Positions 34,222 to 43,221 of a DNA stretch of 64,000 nucleotides are shown one piece after another; the stretch's first letter is position 1; the number at the start of each line of letters is the position of its first letter. A program made the position numbers and the translations under genes. The DNA is from an uncultured Lachnospiraceae bacterium. GTDB taxonomy: Bacteria > Bacillota > Clostridia > Lachnospirales > Lachnospiraceae. The DNA is taken from positions 246,428 through 310,427 of the forward strand of contig CAJUFN010000002.1 of assembly GCA_910585545.1 (NCBI GenBank). The letters are read 5' to 3'. The notes under the pieces were generated by a model that made no database searches, was not told the origin of the DNA, and saw only the letters and a list, made by a program, of their open reading frames with translations.

Positions 34222-37200
34222 ATGACTACGAAAATGTTTAAATCACTTACAGCATTTGGCTTGTCATTAGCTATGGTAGCAGGAAGTGTCCCTGCAATCC
34301 CGGCGAATGCGGCAGATGACGTGACTGTTGATATCTTTCCTGTACCACAGGCAATGGAATACATATCATCAGAAGGAATGAAATTTGATGGAACCGTTAA
34401 CCTTGTTTTTCATGGTGAACAAAAAGACGCAACTACAGGAAAAATAACAGAATTACTGGATGCACAAGGAATTGCATACCAGGAAAGTGAAGAAGTAGAT
34501 GATTCAATGGCAACATTACTCATCTCATCCGATAAACAGCACTGCGAATACTGCGCAGATGTAGAAGATTCAAAAGCTTTATCAGAAGAACAAGGATATG
34601 CTCTGATTGCAAGTGACAACGAAAATGCAAAAGGTAACGTTACAATCGTCGGTGCTGACGAAGACGGTGCATTTTACGGTGTAATGTCATTTACACAGAT
34701 GCTGGAACAAAAAACAGAGGACGGAAGATTTGCAGAAGTATCTATCTATGATTATCCAAGCATCAAATTACGTGGATATGTAGAAGGATTCTATGGTTAT
34801 CCATGGTCTTTTGAAGACCGTCTTGGATTATTCTCTGATACAAGTAAATTCAAAATGAATACTTATATTTATGCGCCAAAAGATGACCCTTATCACAAGG
34901 ATAGATGGCGTGAATTATACCCGGATGACAAGGCAGAAGAATTAAGACAGCTTGCAGAAGAAGCAAAAAAAGATAACGTAAGTTTCTGCTGGAGCGCTCA
35001 TCCAGGATATGGATGGGATTACTACAGCGATGATGATCATAATGCTTTAATGGCAAAATTTGAACAATTATATAACCTTGGTGTTCGCCAGTTTGGTATT
35101 TCTTATGATGATTTGAGCGGTTATACAAACGGTACTCAGCATGCACAGGTAATCAACCGTATCAATGAGGAATTCGTAAAAGTAAAAGGCGACGTAAAAC
35201 CTCTTATCGTTGTAGCAACCAGATACTGTAACGGTTGGGGACCTAGCATGTCAAGTTATTTCAAACCATTTATGGAAACATTGGATGAAGATGTTGTAGT
35301 AATGTGGACAGGCGCCAACACAATGTCTGCTATCACAAAAGACGCATATGAATGGCCAAAACAGCAGACAGGTGTGGACCGTAACCTTGCTGCATGGTGG
35401 AACTATCCGGTTAATGACTACTGCGATGGTAAATTATTGATGTCTCCATTGGAAAACCTTGATAATGACGTTGACAACTTAACAGGTTTCTTCTTAAACC
35501 CTATGTCACAGGCAGAAGCTTCTAAGGTTGCTATCATCAGCGGTGCTGACTACTCCTGGAACGTTCCTGCATTTGAGAAAATGTCAAGCTGGAAACGTAC
35601 GATCAAAGAATTAGTTCCGGATGCGAATGAAGAATTCGAGCGTTTTGCAGATAACCTTTCTTTCCTAAAAGATGGTTTTGAATTCGATGAATCCAGATAT
35701 CTTGTAGATAAGATCGAAGCTTTAAATGAAGCTTTAAGAACTGGTGCGGACGTTACTGCTCCTGCAAATGCTTTAAAAGCTGAATTCGAACTTATGAAAA
35801 GCGATGTTGTTACATTAAGAACTATCGAAAATGCAGAAATGTTAGAAGAAATCAGCATTTTCCTTGATGCATATGATGTTTTGGCAGACGCTGGTATCGC
35901 AAGTATGGAAGCCTTTGTATCAGCTCAGAATGGTAATATTGAAACAACATTAGCTAAAATTGATTTATTACAGGCAAAGCTTAGAGAAACAGAAAACTTC
36001 AAGATTACCAGCTTAGAAGGAAACGGAACAAAAGAAAACGTTGTAAATGTTGGTGAGAAAAGAATCAAAACTTTAATCCGTGATTCTGCAGATCAGATCA
36101 AAGCAGTATTGACGAAAGAAATCACCAGTGCAATCGAACTTAAGACATTCTCTTCTGATGAAGCAGCAGATGGTCTTGAAATCATGGTAGATGGCGGAAA
36201 CTATGTAATATCAGATTTAGACGTAGAACTCGAAGCGAACGGATACGTTGGATTCAATCTTCCAAACGCAATGAAATTATCTGAGATCAGATTAGATTCC
36301 GACCAAAATGATGCATTGGAAATTCAGTATTCATTAAATGGAATCAACTGGACAACTTTGGAAGGAAATGACCCAATTGGCGCAGCTTACGTAAGAGTTG
36401 TAAACAAAGGTGATGAAACTGTAACTGTTCATGTAAATGAATTAAGAGCAATCATCGTATACAGTTTAGGTGAAGTAACTGCTACAACAGATTTAGGAAC
36501 TTATGGAAGTAACTATATCAGATATGCAGTAGATGGAAATATGCGTACAAAATTCTACTCCAGTGCAGGTTCTACAATAGGAAGCTATGTACGTGTAGAT
36601 TTAGGAAAAGCAATTCCATTATATGATTTGACTATTTATTATGCACCAAATCCAAAGGGTATCCAGGAAGGTGTAGACGGTTTCAAGAAAACAAAACTCG
36701 AAGTTTCTACAGATGCCGTAACATGGACGCAGATTGGTGATATCATCAATTACCTTGATTACACAATCGAAACAAAAGATGGTGTAAATGTTGCTACTGT
36801 ACAATACAATGCAGAAGGTGAAATGGCTCGTTACATCAGATTCTCTGCCGCAGAAGCTTATGATAACTGGGTACAGGTTTATGAAGTAGAATATAATAAA
36901 ACTGTTTCCAATATCGGTGATGCTACAGTAAACTTAGTAGATGCTAACTTTGATATTGCAAATGCAGAGAAGTTATACGATGGTGACTTATCAACAGCAG
37001 TTGAAGTAGCACAGCCTAACGATGGCGACTATTTCACATATAAGACAACAACGATCACAGATATCGACACTCTTCTGATTGTACAGGATCCGGAATCTAT
37101 CTCTAACGCTGTAGTAAGTGTAAAAACAGCTAATGAAAGATCTGATGAGTGGAAAGAAATCGGTGTTCTTGACAAACAGGTTAATGAATTGAAGGTAAAT

Positions 37201-38352
37201 GATACTGTTACAGAGATTAAATTTGCACTTAAATCTGGAAATCCTGTGAAAATTTACGAAGTCATTGCTTTAGCACCTTCAGCAGAAACAGACAAATCTG
37301 ACCTTGCTTCTTTGATTGACTATGCAAAATCTCAGATGGCAAATGATGATTATACAACAGTAATACCGGCTGTAAGAACTGCATTTGAGGCGGCTCTTGC
37401 TGCTGCAGAAGCAGTAAATGAAAGTGCATCTTCAACTCAGTCTAAAATTGATGCAGCATATGATGAACTTCTTAGTAAAGTACATCTTTTGAGCTTCATC
37501 GGCGGTGATACTTCAGAACTTAAAACAAAATATGACGTATTAAACGGATATGATTTGGATGCCTTCACAGAAGAAAGTGCAGAAGTATTAGCAAATGCAT
37601 TAGCAAAAGCAAAAGAAGTACTTGATTTGGGAGAAAATGCTCTTGCAGGAGATATTGCAGATGCTCTTAAAGCTTTGACAGACGCTGAAGAAGGTCTTGT
37701 ACGTCTTCCAGTTAATACAGATAAATTAGAAGCACTGGTTGCTGAAGGTAATGGTTATGCAGCACAAACAGATAAATATATCTCTTTAGCAGACCTTAAC
37801 GCAGCACTTGAAGGTGCAAATGCAGTATTAGCATTACCTGATTCAGAACTTACTCAGCAAAAAGTAGATGATGCTTATATCTTATTACGTCAGGCTATCT
37901 TCGGATTGAGAGAAAAACCAAATAAAGATGCTCTGAAAGATCTTATTAAAAATGTTAAGGCTCTCGATCTTAACAATTACACTGCAGAAACAGCAAGTGC
38001 AGTAAAAGCAGCTCTTACTTATGCAGCTGATGTATTCGAAGATGAGAATGCAAATCAAGATCGCGTAGACGCAGCAGTAGAAGCATTAAACAATGCAGTA
38101 AACAAACTGGAAGCTACTTCACAAAAACCAGCTGATGAAACTGATAACAAAGTAGCATCTACTGATAATAGCAATACTGATAATAGCAATACTGATAAGA
38201 ACAATAAAGTTGCAGGCACAACCACAAACAAAAATACAACAAACAAAACAGTAAAAACTGGTGATTCTACACCATTTGGACTGTGGGGTATGATGATGGC
38301 ACTTGCAGCTGCTGGTATCACAGTATTCACAAAAAAAAGACGTCAGGATTAA
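34222..38352 (+). CDS. Cell-surface multidomain beta-N-acetylglucosaminidase, family GH84, anchored
   Basis: 1,376 residues. Signal peptide 1-30 (PANA then ADD). An N-terminal hexosaminidase-like domain spans about 35-175 and the GH84 catalytic barrel about 180-480. The barrel starts at LRGYVEGFYGYPW, and the double Asp in ISYDDLSG (Asp296-Asp297) matches the substrate-assisted pair of the family. Next come a helical region (about 480-600), a beta-sandwich stretch (about 610-745), an F5/8-type C domain (about 748-895) and another sandwich (about 898-1017). FIVAR-like repeats (1022-1298), a Thr/Asn-rich linker, VKTGDS and a membrane helix with basic end follow. It should remove beta-linked GlcNAc from mucin or other host glycans at the cell surface. 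AGGAGG stands before the ATG. Confidence 0.93.
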   Translation: MTTKMFKSLTAFGLSLAMVAGSVPAIPANAADDVTVDIFPVPQAMEYISSEGMKFDGTVNLVFHGEQKDATTGKITELLDAQGIAYQESEEVDDSMATLLISSDKQHCEYCADVEDSKALSEEQGYALIASDNENAKGNVTIVGADEDGAFYGVMSFTQMLEQKTEDGRFAEVSIYDYPSIKLRGYVEGFYGYPWSFEDRLGLFSDTSKFKMNTYIYAPKDDPYHKDRWRELYPDDKAEELRQLAEEAKKDNVSFCWSAHPGYGWDYYSDDDHNALMAKFEQLYNLGVRQFGISYDDLSGYTNGTQHAQVINRINEEFVKVKGDVKPLIVVATRYCNGWGPSMSSYFKPFMETLDEDVVVMWTGANTMSAITKDAYEWPKQQTGVDRNLAAWWNYPVNDYCDGKLLMSPLENLDNDVDNLTGFFLNPMSQAEASKVAIISGADYSWNVPAFEKMSSWKRTIKELVPDANEEFERFADNLSFLKDGFEFDESRYLVDKIEALNEALRTGADVTAPANALKAEFELMKSDVVTLRTIENAEMLEEISIFLDAYDVLADAGIASMEAFVSAQNGNIETTLAKIDLLQAKLRETENFKITSLEGNGTKENVVNVGEKRIKTLIRDSADQIKAVLTKEITSAIELKTFSSDEAADGLEIMVDGGNYVISDLDVELEANGYVGFNLPNAMKLSEIRLDSDQNDALEIQYSLNGINWTTLEGNDPIGAAYVRVVNKGDETVTVHVNELRAIIVYSLGEVTATTDLGTYGSNYIRYAVDGNMRTKFYSSAGSTIGSYVRVDLGKAIPLYDLTIYYAPNPKGIQEGVDGFKKTKLEVSTDAVTWTQIGDIINYLDYTIETKDGVNVATVQYNAEGEMARYIRFSAAEAYDNWVQVYEVEYNKTVSNIGDATVNLVDANFDIANAEKLYDGDLSTAVEVAQPNDGDYFTYKTTTITDIDTLLIVQDPESISNAVVSVKTANERSDEWKEIGVLDKQVNELKVNDTVTEIKFALKSGNPVKIYEVIALAPSAETDKSDLASLIDYAKSQMANDDYTTVIPAVRTAFEAALAAAEAVNESASSTQSKIDAAYDELLSKVHLLSFIGGDTSELKTKYDVLNGYDLDAFTEESAEVLANALAKAKEVLDLGENALAGDIADALKALTDAEEGLVRLPVNTDKLEALVAEGNGYAAQTDKYISLADLNAALEGANAVLALPDSELTQQKVDDAYILLRQAIFGLREKPNKDALKDLIKNVKALDLNNYTAETASAVKAALTYAADVFEDENANQDRVDAAVEALNNAVNKLEATSQKPADETDNKVASTDNSNTDNSNTDKNNKVAGTTTNKNTTNKTVKTGDSTPFGLWGMMMALAAAGITVFTKKRRQD

Positions 38353-38382
38353 TACAACTTTTCGGTGATAAATTTCACTTAT

Positions 38383-38410
38383 TAGGAAAGTAGAAACTTT
38401 CCTATATCAT
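38383..38410. repeat. Palindromic element, partial copy
   Basis: TAGGAAAGT, AGAA, ACTTTCCTATATCAT. It shares ACTTTCCTATATCAT exactly with the perfect palindrome at 56727-56760, so it is a dispersed repeat. Confidence 0.75.
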
Positions 38411-38418
38411 AAAAAGCA

Positions 38419-38454
38419 GGCGATTCCACACTGATATGGAATCGCCCGTTTTTT
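38419..38454. terminator. Terminator of GH84 gene
   Basis: GGCGATTCCA, CACTGATA, TGGAATCGCC with CGTTTTTT after it: a 10-bp perfect stem and T run. It also ends the modABC transcript on the other side in part. Confidence 0.93.
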
Positions 38455-38485
38455 AGCGTTCTAAATTCATATTTTAAATTTATAT

Positions 38486-39529
38486 CTATTCTAATAAAAG
38501 AATTTCTTCTTCCGGTATCTCTAAGTACTTCGGCATTCCCTTTTCCTTGATTATTTTCATCTTTTCTTTCTGTACATACCAATAGATTTCTTTTTCTCCA
38601 TCTGTCCGAATAAAAAATTTATGTTCAAATGGAAGTTCCGTAATCTCATATTGCCTAATCGGAATCGCATTTTGTTTTGGCATCTCCCATACAGGAATAA
38701 ATTCATGGGCGCGAATTCCAATATAAGAAATGTCATCGTTAACTTTTTCTTTTGTATGTATCTTCAGATTCCAATCTTTTGCCAGGATTTGATAATCAGA
38801 AATCTTATGTATCCTGGAAATATTTTTACATCCGGTTAATTTTGCCGCTTCTTTCTTTCTCGGATTTTTAAAGATTTCTTTCGTATTTCCCTGACAAATA
38901 CTTTTCCCATGATCCAATACAAGAATTTCTTCACTGAACTGATAAATCTCATCCCGATTATGTGATACGAGAAGCACAGTTCCCTCATAATCCTCCAAAA
39001 ATTGCATCAATTCTTTAAATAGCTGGTCTTTTAAAAACATATCCATTGCAGAAAATGGTTCATCCAGCAGAATAATATTCGGCTCATAAGCCATAATCCT
39101 TGCCAATGCCACTCTTTGCTGCTCTCCACCGGAAAGCTCGTGAGGATAACGTTTTTCCAGACCTTCCAATCTGAATTTTCGTATCATTTTTTCAGCCTTT
39201 TGCATTTTTTCTTCTTTTCCACAAGCCAATCCGCAGAAAATATTTTTTTCCACAGTCATGTTGGGGAAAAGTGCATAATTCTGAAACATATAACCTACAT
39301 TTCTTTTCTGTGTTCTTTCATTTATTTTACGTTTACTATCAAAAAATGTTTTCCCATTGATTACAATATTTCCTTCATCTGGATTCACAATTCCCGCAAT
39401 ACTTTTTAATGTCATACTCTTTCCGCATCCGGAAGCGCCAAGAATCCCAATTCTTCTTGCACTGCTTTTCATCGATATATCAAGTGAAAAACCCTGTATT
39501 TTCTTTTTTATCACAAATTCTACTGACAT
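38486..39529 (-). CDS. modC: Molybdate ABC transporter ATP-binding protein
   Basis: 347 residues. Walker A GASGCGKS (about 30-37), signature LSGGEQQR, Walker B IILLDEP and switch His (LVSHNRDE) are all visible. A C-terminal part of about 110 residues after 235 fits the regulatory or MOP-like region. It drives ModB-dependent uptake at the inner face of the membrane. GGGAAG stands before the ATG. It is the last gene of the molybdenum cluster; tungstate or sulfate as substrate is less likely given the neighbours. Confidence 0.92.
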   Translation of the reverse strand: MSVEFVIKKKIQGFSLDISMKSSARRIGILGASGCGKSMTLKSIAGIVNPDEGNIVINGKTFFDSKRKINERTQKRNVGYMFQNYALFPNMTVEKNIFCGLACGKEEKMQKAEKMIRKFRLEGLEKRYPHELSGGEQQRVALARIMAYEPNIILLDEPFSAMDMFLKDQLFKELMQFLEDYEGTVLLVSHNRDEIYQFSEEILVLDHGKSICQGNTKEIFKNPRKKEAAKLTGCKNISRIHKISDYQILAKDWNLKIHTKEKVNDDISYIGIRAHEFIPVWEMPKQNAIPIRQYEITELPFEHKFFIRTDGEKEIYWYVQKEKMKIIKEKGMPKYLEIPEEEILLLE

Positions 39530-39559
39530 CGTTCTTCCCTTTATTAAAAATAATATATA

Positions 39560-40252
39560 TTACCATTTTTCATCATAAGAATTTTTTCCGGAAAACAGAT
39601 TCATAAGTACCATAAGTACAAAAGCTATGAATACGACAATAATTACCCAGATACCTGCCGCCAGATAGTCGCCATCCTGAATAACCATTGCAATCTTTTG
39701 TGAAATTGTTCCCGTTTTTCCCGGAATATTTCCCGCAAGCATAGCGGTTGCGCCATATTCTCCGAGTGCTCTTGCAAATGTAAGCACCGTTCCCGCAAGA
39801 AGCCCTGGCTTTGCATTTGGTACTACGATTTTCCAGAAAATCAAAAAATCAGACATACCAAGCGTCTCCCCTGCATAAATCAAGTTTACATCAATCTGTT
39901 CAAAAGCCGCTCTCGCATTTCGATACATTAATGGAAAGGAAATAACAGTAGCTGCTATGACACATCCAAGCCAGGTTTGTACCACTTTTAAATCAAACTG
40001 TTCATATAAAAATATACCAAGCGGACGTCTTCTGCTAAACAATAATAAAAGAAAGAAACCTGCTGCTGTGGGCGGTAATACCATCGGGAGTGTTAAAATC
40101 CCATCTAACACTGCTTTTGTTCCTGGTTTTGTTTTCATTATCTTCCTAGCTGCATAGATACCCAGAAAAAATGAAATGGTTGTCGCAAAAATTCCTGTTT
40201 TTAATGAAATATATAAAGGGCTAAAATCCAGATTTTTTATAATTTCAATCAT
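39560..40252 (-). CDS. modB: Molybdate ABC transporter permease
   Basis: 230 residues with about five membrane segments and the permease loop EIDVNLIYAGETLGMSDF (EAA-like) followed by FWKIVVPNAKPGLLAG. RALGEYGATAMLAGNIPG is the conserved ModB segment. It transports molybdate together with ModA and ModC. It is placed between modA and modC in the same direction. Confidence 0.93.
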   Translation of the reverse strand: MIEIIKNLDFSPLYISLKTGIFATTISFFLGIYAARKIMKTKPGTKAVLDGILTLPMVLPPTAAGFFLLLLFSRRRPLGIFLYEQFDLKVVQTWLGCVIAATVISFPLMYRNARAAFEQIDVNLIYAGETLGMSDFLIFWKIVVPNAKPGLLAGTVLTFARALGEYGATAMLAGNIPGKTGTISQKIAMVIQDGDYLAAGIWVIIVVFIAFVLMVLMNLFSGKNSYDEKW

Positions 40253-40305
40253 ATTTTTCCTTTTGTAGAGTGATTACTCTTCATAAAGTTTGTCGTTAAT
40301 GTTCA

Positions 40306-41154
40306 TCATTCTGTATTTGTATCAAAATAATATTGCTCAAATACTTTCTTTGCTTCCTCTGATAATATAAATTCATAAAATTTTTCAGAAGCCTTCTTTT
40401 TTGCTTCGTCTGCCTCTTCATTTTCCACAAGGCAAATTGGATAAGTTACATTTCCTGTAAGGTCATGGCTTACCGTTTCCAGAATCTCAAGTCTATCTTC
40501 ATATCCATATAGATCCGAATAATAAATTGTTCCCACTTCACAAGAACCCTCTGCCACTGCCAGAAGCACTTTGCTTACATTATCCTGCTCATTGATTTCT
40601 GTGATCCTAAGCTTCTCACTAATTGCTTTTGTAGTTATTTTAGAAACATCTTCTACCTTTTCCAATTTTCCAATATTTATCAAAGCTTCCCTTGTATATT
40701 TTCCAACAGGTACATTTGCGCCTGCTAGCGCAATACTTTCTGCTTTTTCTATATCAGAAAGGCCTGTTACTTTCGTATTACTATTCTTTAAAGTAACAAC
40801 AACAACCTGATTATTCAGAACATCCCTTCTCGTTCCTTCTTTTATAAGATGCTCTTCTTCTAATTCATTCATTTGGTTCTGCGCTGCAGAAAAGAAAATA
40901 TCACATGAAGCGCCTTCCTTAATCTGTGTCAGAAGCGTAGCAGAACTGTCTGCATTTAAATTAATTTTAATATCGGGATTCTCTTCATTAAATTTTTCTG
41001 TCAAATCCATGATAACATTATCAAGGCTTGCTGCAAGAAATACATTTATTTCTGTCTTTTTATACTCTTCACGTTTGCTGCAGCCGACAAAACCAACTGT
41101 GATCAACACAATCACTGCTATATACCATACAGTATTTTTATTTAACCACTTCAA
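40306..41154 (-). CDS. modA: Molybdate-binding lipoprotein
   Basis: Captures molybdate outside the cell. About 282 residues with a lipoprotein signal whose lipobox is VGFVGC; the mature part begins with the typical INVFLAASLDNVI and holds SAAQNQMNELEEE and LAGANVPVGKYTREAL. I prefer a TTG start at 41154: AGAAGG stands eight bases before it, whereas the GTG at 41163 overlaps the same ribosome-binding site. Both starts lie inside the end of the MOSC gene, so the two genes are coupled. Confidence 0.92.
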   Translation of the reverse strand: MKWLNKNTVWYIAVIVLITVGFVGCSKREEYKKTEINVFLAASLDNVIMDLTEKFNEENPDIKINLNADSSATLLTQIKEGASCDIFFSAAQNQMNELEEEHLIKEGTRRDVLNNQVVVVTLKNSNTKVTGLSDIEKAESIALAGANVPVGKYTREALINIGKLEKVEDVSKITTKAISEKLRITEINEQDNVSKVLLAVAEGSCEVGTIYYSDLYGYEDRLEILETVSHDLTGNVTYPICLVENEEADEAKKKASEKFYEFILSEEAKKVFEQYYFDTNTE

Positions 41155-41569
41155 ATGCGTCACCTTCTTTTATTCTGCCGCCGCGAATAACTTTACAGAA
41201 TACACCTTCCCTTGGCATAATGCAATCACCCATTTTTTTGAAAATCTCACAACCATTGTGACATTCCTTCCCTATTTGTGTCAATTCCAAAATAACATCA
41301 TTGCATTGAAATTTCGTACCAACCGGAAATTTTTTTAAATCATATCCTTCAATCAAAAGATTTTCACCAAAGGCACCTTTTTTCACATTTGCACCTTTTT
41401 TATTGAATTCCTCCACTTTTTCAAAGGATAAAAGACTTACCTGACGATGCCATTTGCCCGCATGAGCATCCTGTTCAATTCCAAAATCCTCTATTACATT
41501 TGCCGCATGCACATTTATTTTTTGCGTACCCTTTTCTCTGCTGATACAAACTGCCTTTACCATTCCCAT
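41138..41569 (-). CDS. MOSC domain protein
   Basis: 143 residues with the small MOSC fold (start VKAVCISREKGTQK, then GIEQDAHAGKWHRQVSL and FGENLLIEG) and the conserved Cys in CHNGCEIFKKMGDCIMP. MOSC domains carry out sulfur transfer to the molybdenum cofactor or related reactions. Its place between the MoeA-like gene and modA fits such a role. Its end overlaps modA. Confidence 0.9.
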   Translation of the reverse strand: MGMVKAVCISREKGTQKINVHAANVIEDFGIEQDAHAGKWHRQVSLLSFEKVEEFNKKGANVKKGAFGENLLIEGYDLKKFPVGTKFQCNDVILELTQIGKECHNGCEIFKKMGDCIMPREGVFCKVIRGGRIKEGDAFEVVK

Positions 41570-41604
41570 TGTTTTATTTTCCTTTTAATCTTTTCAATCT
41601 CAAT

Positions 41605-42636
41605 CTAAATTTTACCAAAACTACAATTTGGATAATGACAAACTGAACAATTTAGACAAAGACCGCCATGCCCCATTTTTGCAAGTTCCTTTTTAGATAC
41701 CTTTACATTTGCAAGCACCCTTGGAAGAATCAAATCAAAAATCGTAGCCTTCGCATACATCACACATCCTGGAAGTCCCATAACCGGCGTTTCATCTTCA
41801 AAATAACCAAGCAAGAACATCGCACCCGGAAGTACCGGTGCACCATAAGAAATAATATTTGCACCACTTTCTCTAATGGCTCCCGGCGTCATATCATCCG
41901 GGTCTACACTCATACCACCCGTACAAAGAATCAAATCCACCTTTGCATCTTTTAATTTCCAAATCGCATCTATAATTTTTTCTTTTTCATCCGGTACAGT
42001 AATATGCCCTTTTACCTCTACATTAAAATTCTTTAACTTATCCTTTATAACCGGTGTAAACGTATCCTCAATCCTTTTGTGATACACCTCATTCCCCGTC
42101 GTCACAATTCCAGCCGTTCTTCTTTGAAACGGAATCACCCGCAAAAGAGGTTGATCTCCACCAATCCTCTTCACCACTTCTATTTTATTCTTTTCAATCA
42201 CAAGCGGAATAATCCTCGTTCCTGCAAGCTTATCCCCACTCTTCACAAACTGATTCGTATGACGCGTCGCAATCATCATATCCTCAAGTTCATTAACACA
42301 TTCAAGCCTCTCTACATCCACTTGAAATAAACCATCTATATCCGAAATTATTTCTATCTTCCCCTCTTTTACATCCGATAACGACATATGATCATTTTTA
42401 CAAACACCCGCAAGAATCCCAGCCGCCTCATTCTCATGAAGCATATCTTCATCCCTCTCCCATACATAAAGATGATCCTTACCAATTGACAACAACTTCG
42501 GTATATCATCCGCAGTGACTATATGCCCCTTCCTAAAAACAGTATCCTTTATTTCATCCTTTATAATCATTGTAATATCATGGCAAATCACATGACCTAT
42601 AGCATTAATTGTTTGAATCTTTTTCATATTATTCAT
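41605..42636 (-). CDS. Molybdopterin-binding (MoeA-like) protein with C-terminal Cys cluster
   Basis: 343 residues. The central MoCF domain is clear (GIVTTGNEVYHKRI about 175-190; ILCTGGMSVDPDDMTPGAI about 238-256; GAPVLPGAMFLLGY; MGLPGCVMYAKAT). The usual MoeA domains II and IV are reduced. The C-terminus ends with a Cys-rich motif, CLNCSVCHYPNC (C-x2-C-x2-C-x4-C), which could bind a metal or cluster. Such proteins occur next to molybdenum hydroxylase genes in Clostridia. I infer cofactor insertion or modification. GGGAG stands before the ATG, and a perfect 52-bp palindrome follows upstream. Confidence 0.85.
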   Translation of the reverse strand: MNNMKKIQTINAIGHVICHDITMIIKDEIKDTVFRKGHIVTADDIPKLLSIGKDHLYVWERDEDMLHENEAAGILAGVCKNDHMSLSDVKEGKIEIISDIDGLFQVDVERLECVNELEDMMIATRHTNQFVKSGDKLAGTRIIPLVIEKNKIEVVKRIGGDQPLLRVIPFQRRTAGIVTTGNEVYHKRIEDTFTPVIKDKLKNFNVEVKGHITVPDEKEKIIDAIWKLKDAKVDLILCTGGMSVDPDDMTPGAIRESGANIISYGAPVLPGAMFLLGYFEDETPVMGLPGCVMYAKATIFDLILPRVLANVKVSKKELAKMGHGGLCLNCSVCHYPNCSFGKI

Positions 42637-42642
42637 CTCCCT

Positions 42643-42694
42643 GCGATATTTACCGTCAGAGGGTTTTTAAAAACCCTCTGACGGTAAATATCGC
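42643..42694. repeat. Perfect 52-bp palindrome
   Basis: The 26-base left half runs from GCGATATTTACC to GAGGGTTTTT and the right half is its exact reverse complement, beginning AAAAACCCTC and ending GGTAAATATCGC. The minus-strand end is 7 bases from the MoeA-like ATG and covers part of its upstream region. It may be a repeat element, a strong hairpin or both. Confidence 0.95.
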
Positions 42695-42724
42695 TTTTAA
42701 ACAATTCTGACTTCTTTTTTACTT

Positions 42725-43213
42725 TTATTTTCGACTGCATTCGCTTGCAGTTCCAACCATAATTTCGAGTCCATGTTGAAGTTCTGACAAGATATATTCC
42801 AAACTTTCTCTAACAGCTTTTGGACTTCCTGGCAAGTTTATAATTAATGTTTTACCACGGATGACTGATTTGGCGCGGCTTAGCATAGCGCGTTTTGTAA
42901 TTTGCATACTATGCATACGAATTGCTTCTGCAATGCCGGGGGCATCTTTTTCCATAATGTCAGCAGTTGCTTCCGGGGTACAGTCACGTTCGGAAAATCC
43001 TGTTCCACCGGTTGTTAATATCAAATTTATATCACCTTTATCTGCAATTTCCCTCAATTTTTCGGATATACTAGTTCTATCATCCGGTAAAATATATGTC
43101 TCAATGATTTCATATCCGTAATTTTTTAACATATCACAGATAATAGGTCCGCTTTCATCTTTTCTTTTTCCTTGATAACCGGAATCACTTATGGTTATGA
43201 TTGCTGCTTTCAT
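42725..43213 (-). CDS. Molybdopterin adenylyltransferase-type protein (MoaB/Mog)
   Basis: 162 residues with the MoCF fold: IITISDSGYQGKRKDESG at the N-terminus, ILTTGGTGFSERDCTPEAT about 67-85 and IINLPGSPKAVRES about 125-140. It should activate molybdopterin by adenylation ahead of molybdenum insertion by a MoeA-type protein. GGAGG stands before the ATG. It sits between moaA and the MoeA-like gene. Confidence 0.93.
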   Translation of the reverse strand: MKAAIITISDSGYQGKRKDESGPIICDMLKNYGYEIIETYILPDDRTSISEKLREIADKGDINLILTTGGTGFSERDCTPEATADIMEKDAPGIAEAIRMHSMQITKRAMLSRAKSVIRGKTLIINLPGSPKAVRESLEYILSELQHGLEIMVGTASECSRK

Positions 43214-43221
43214 TTCAATAC

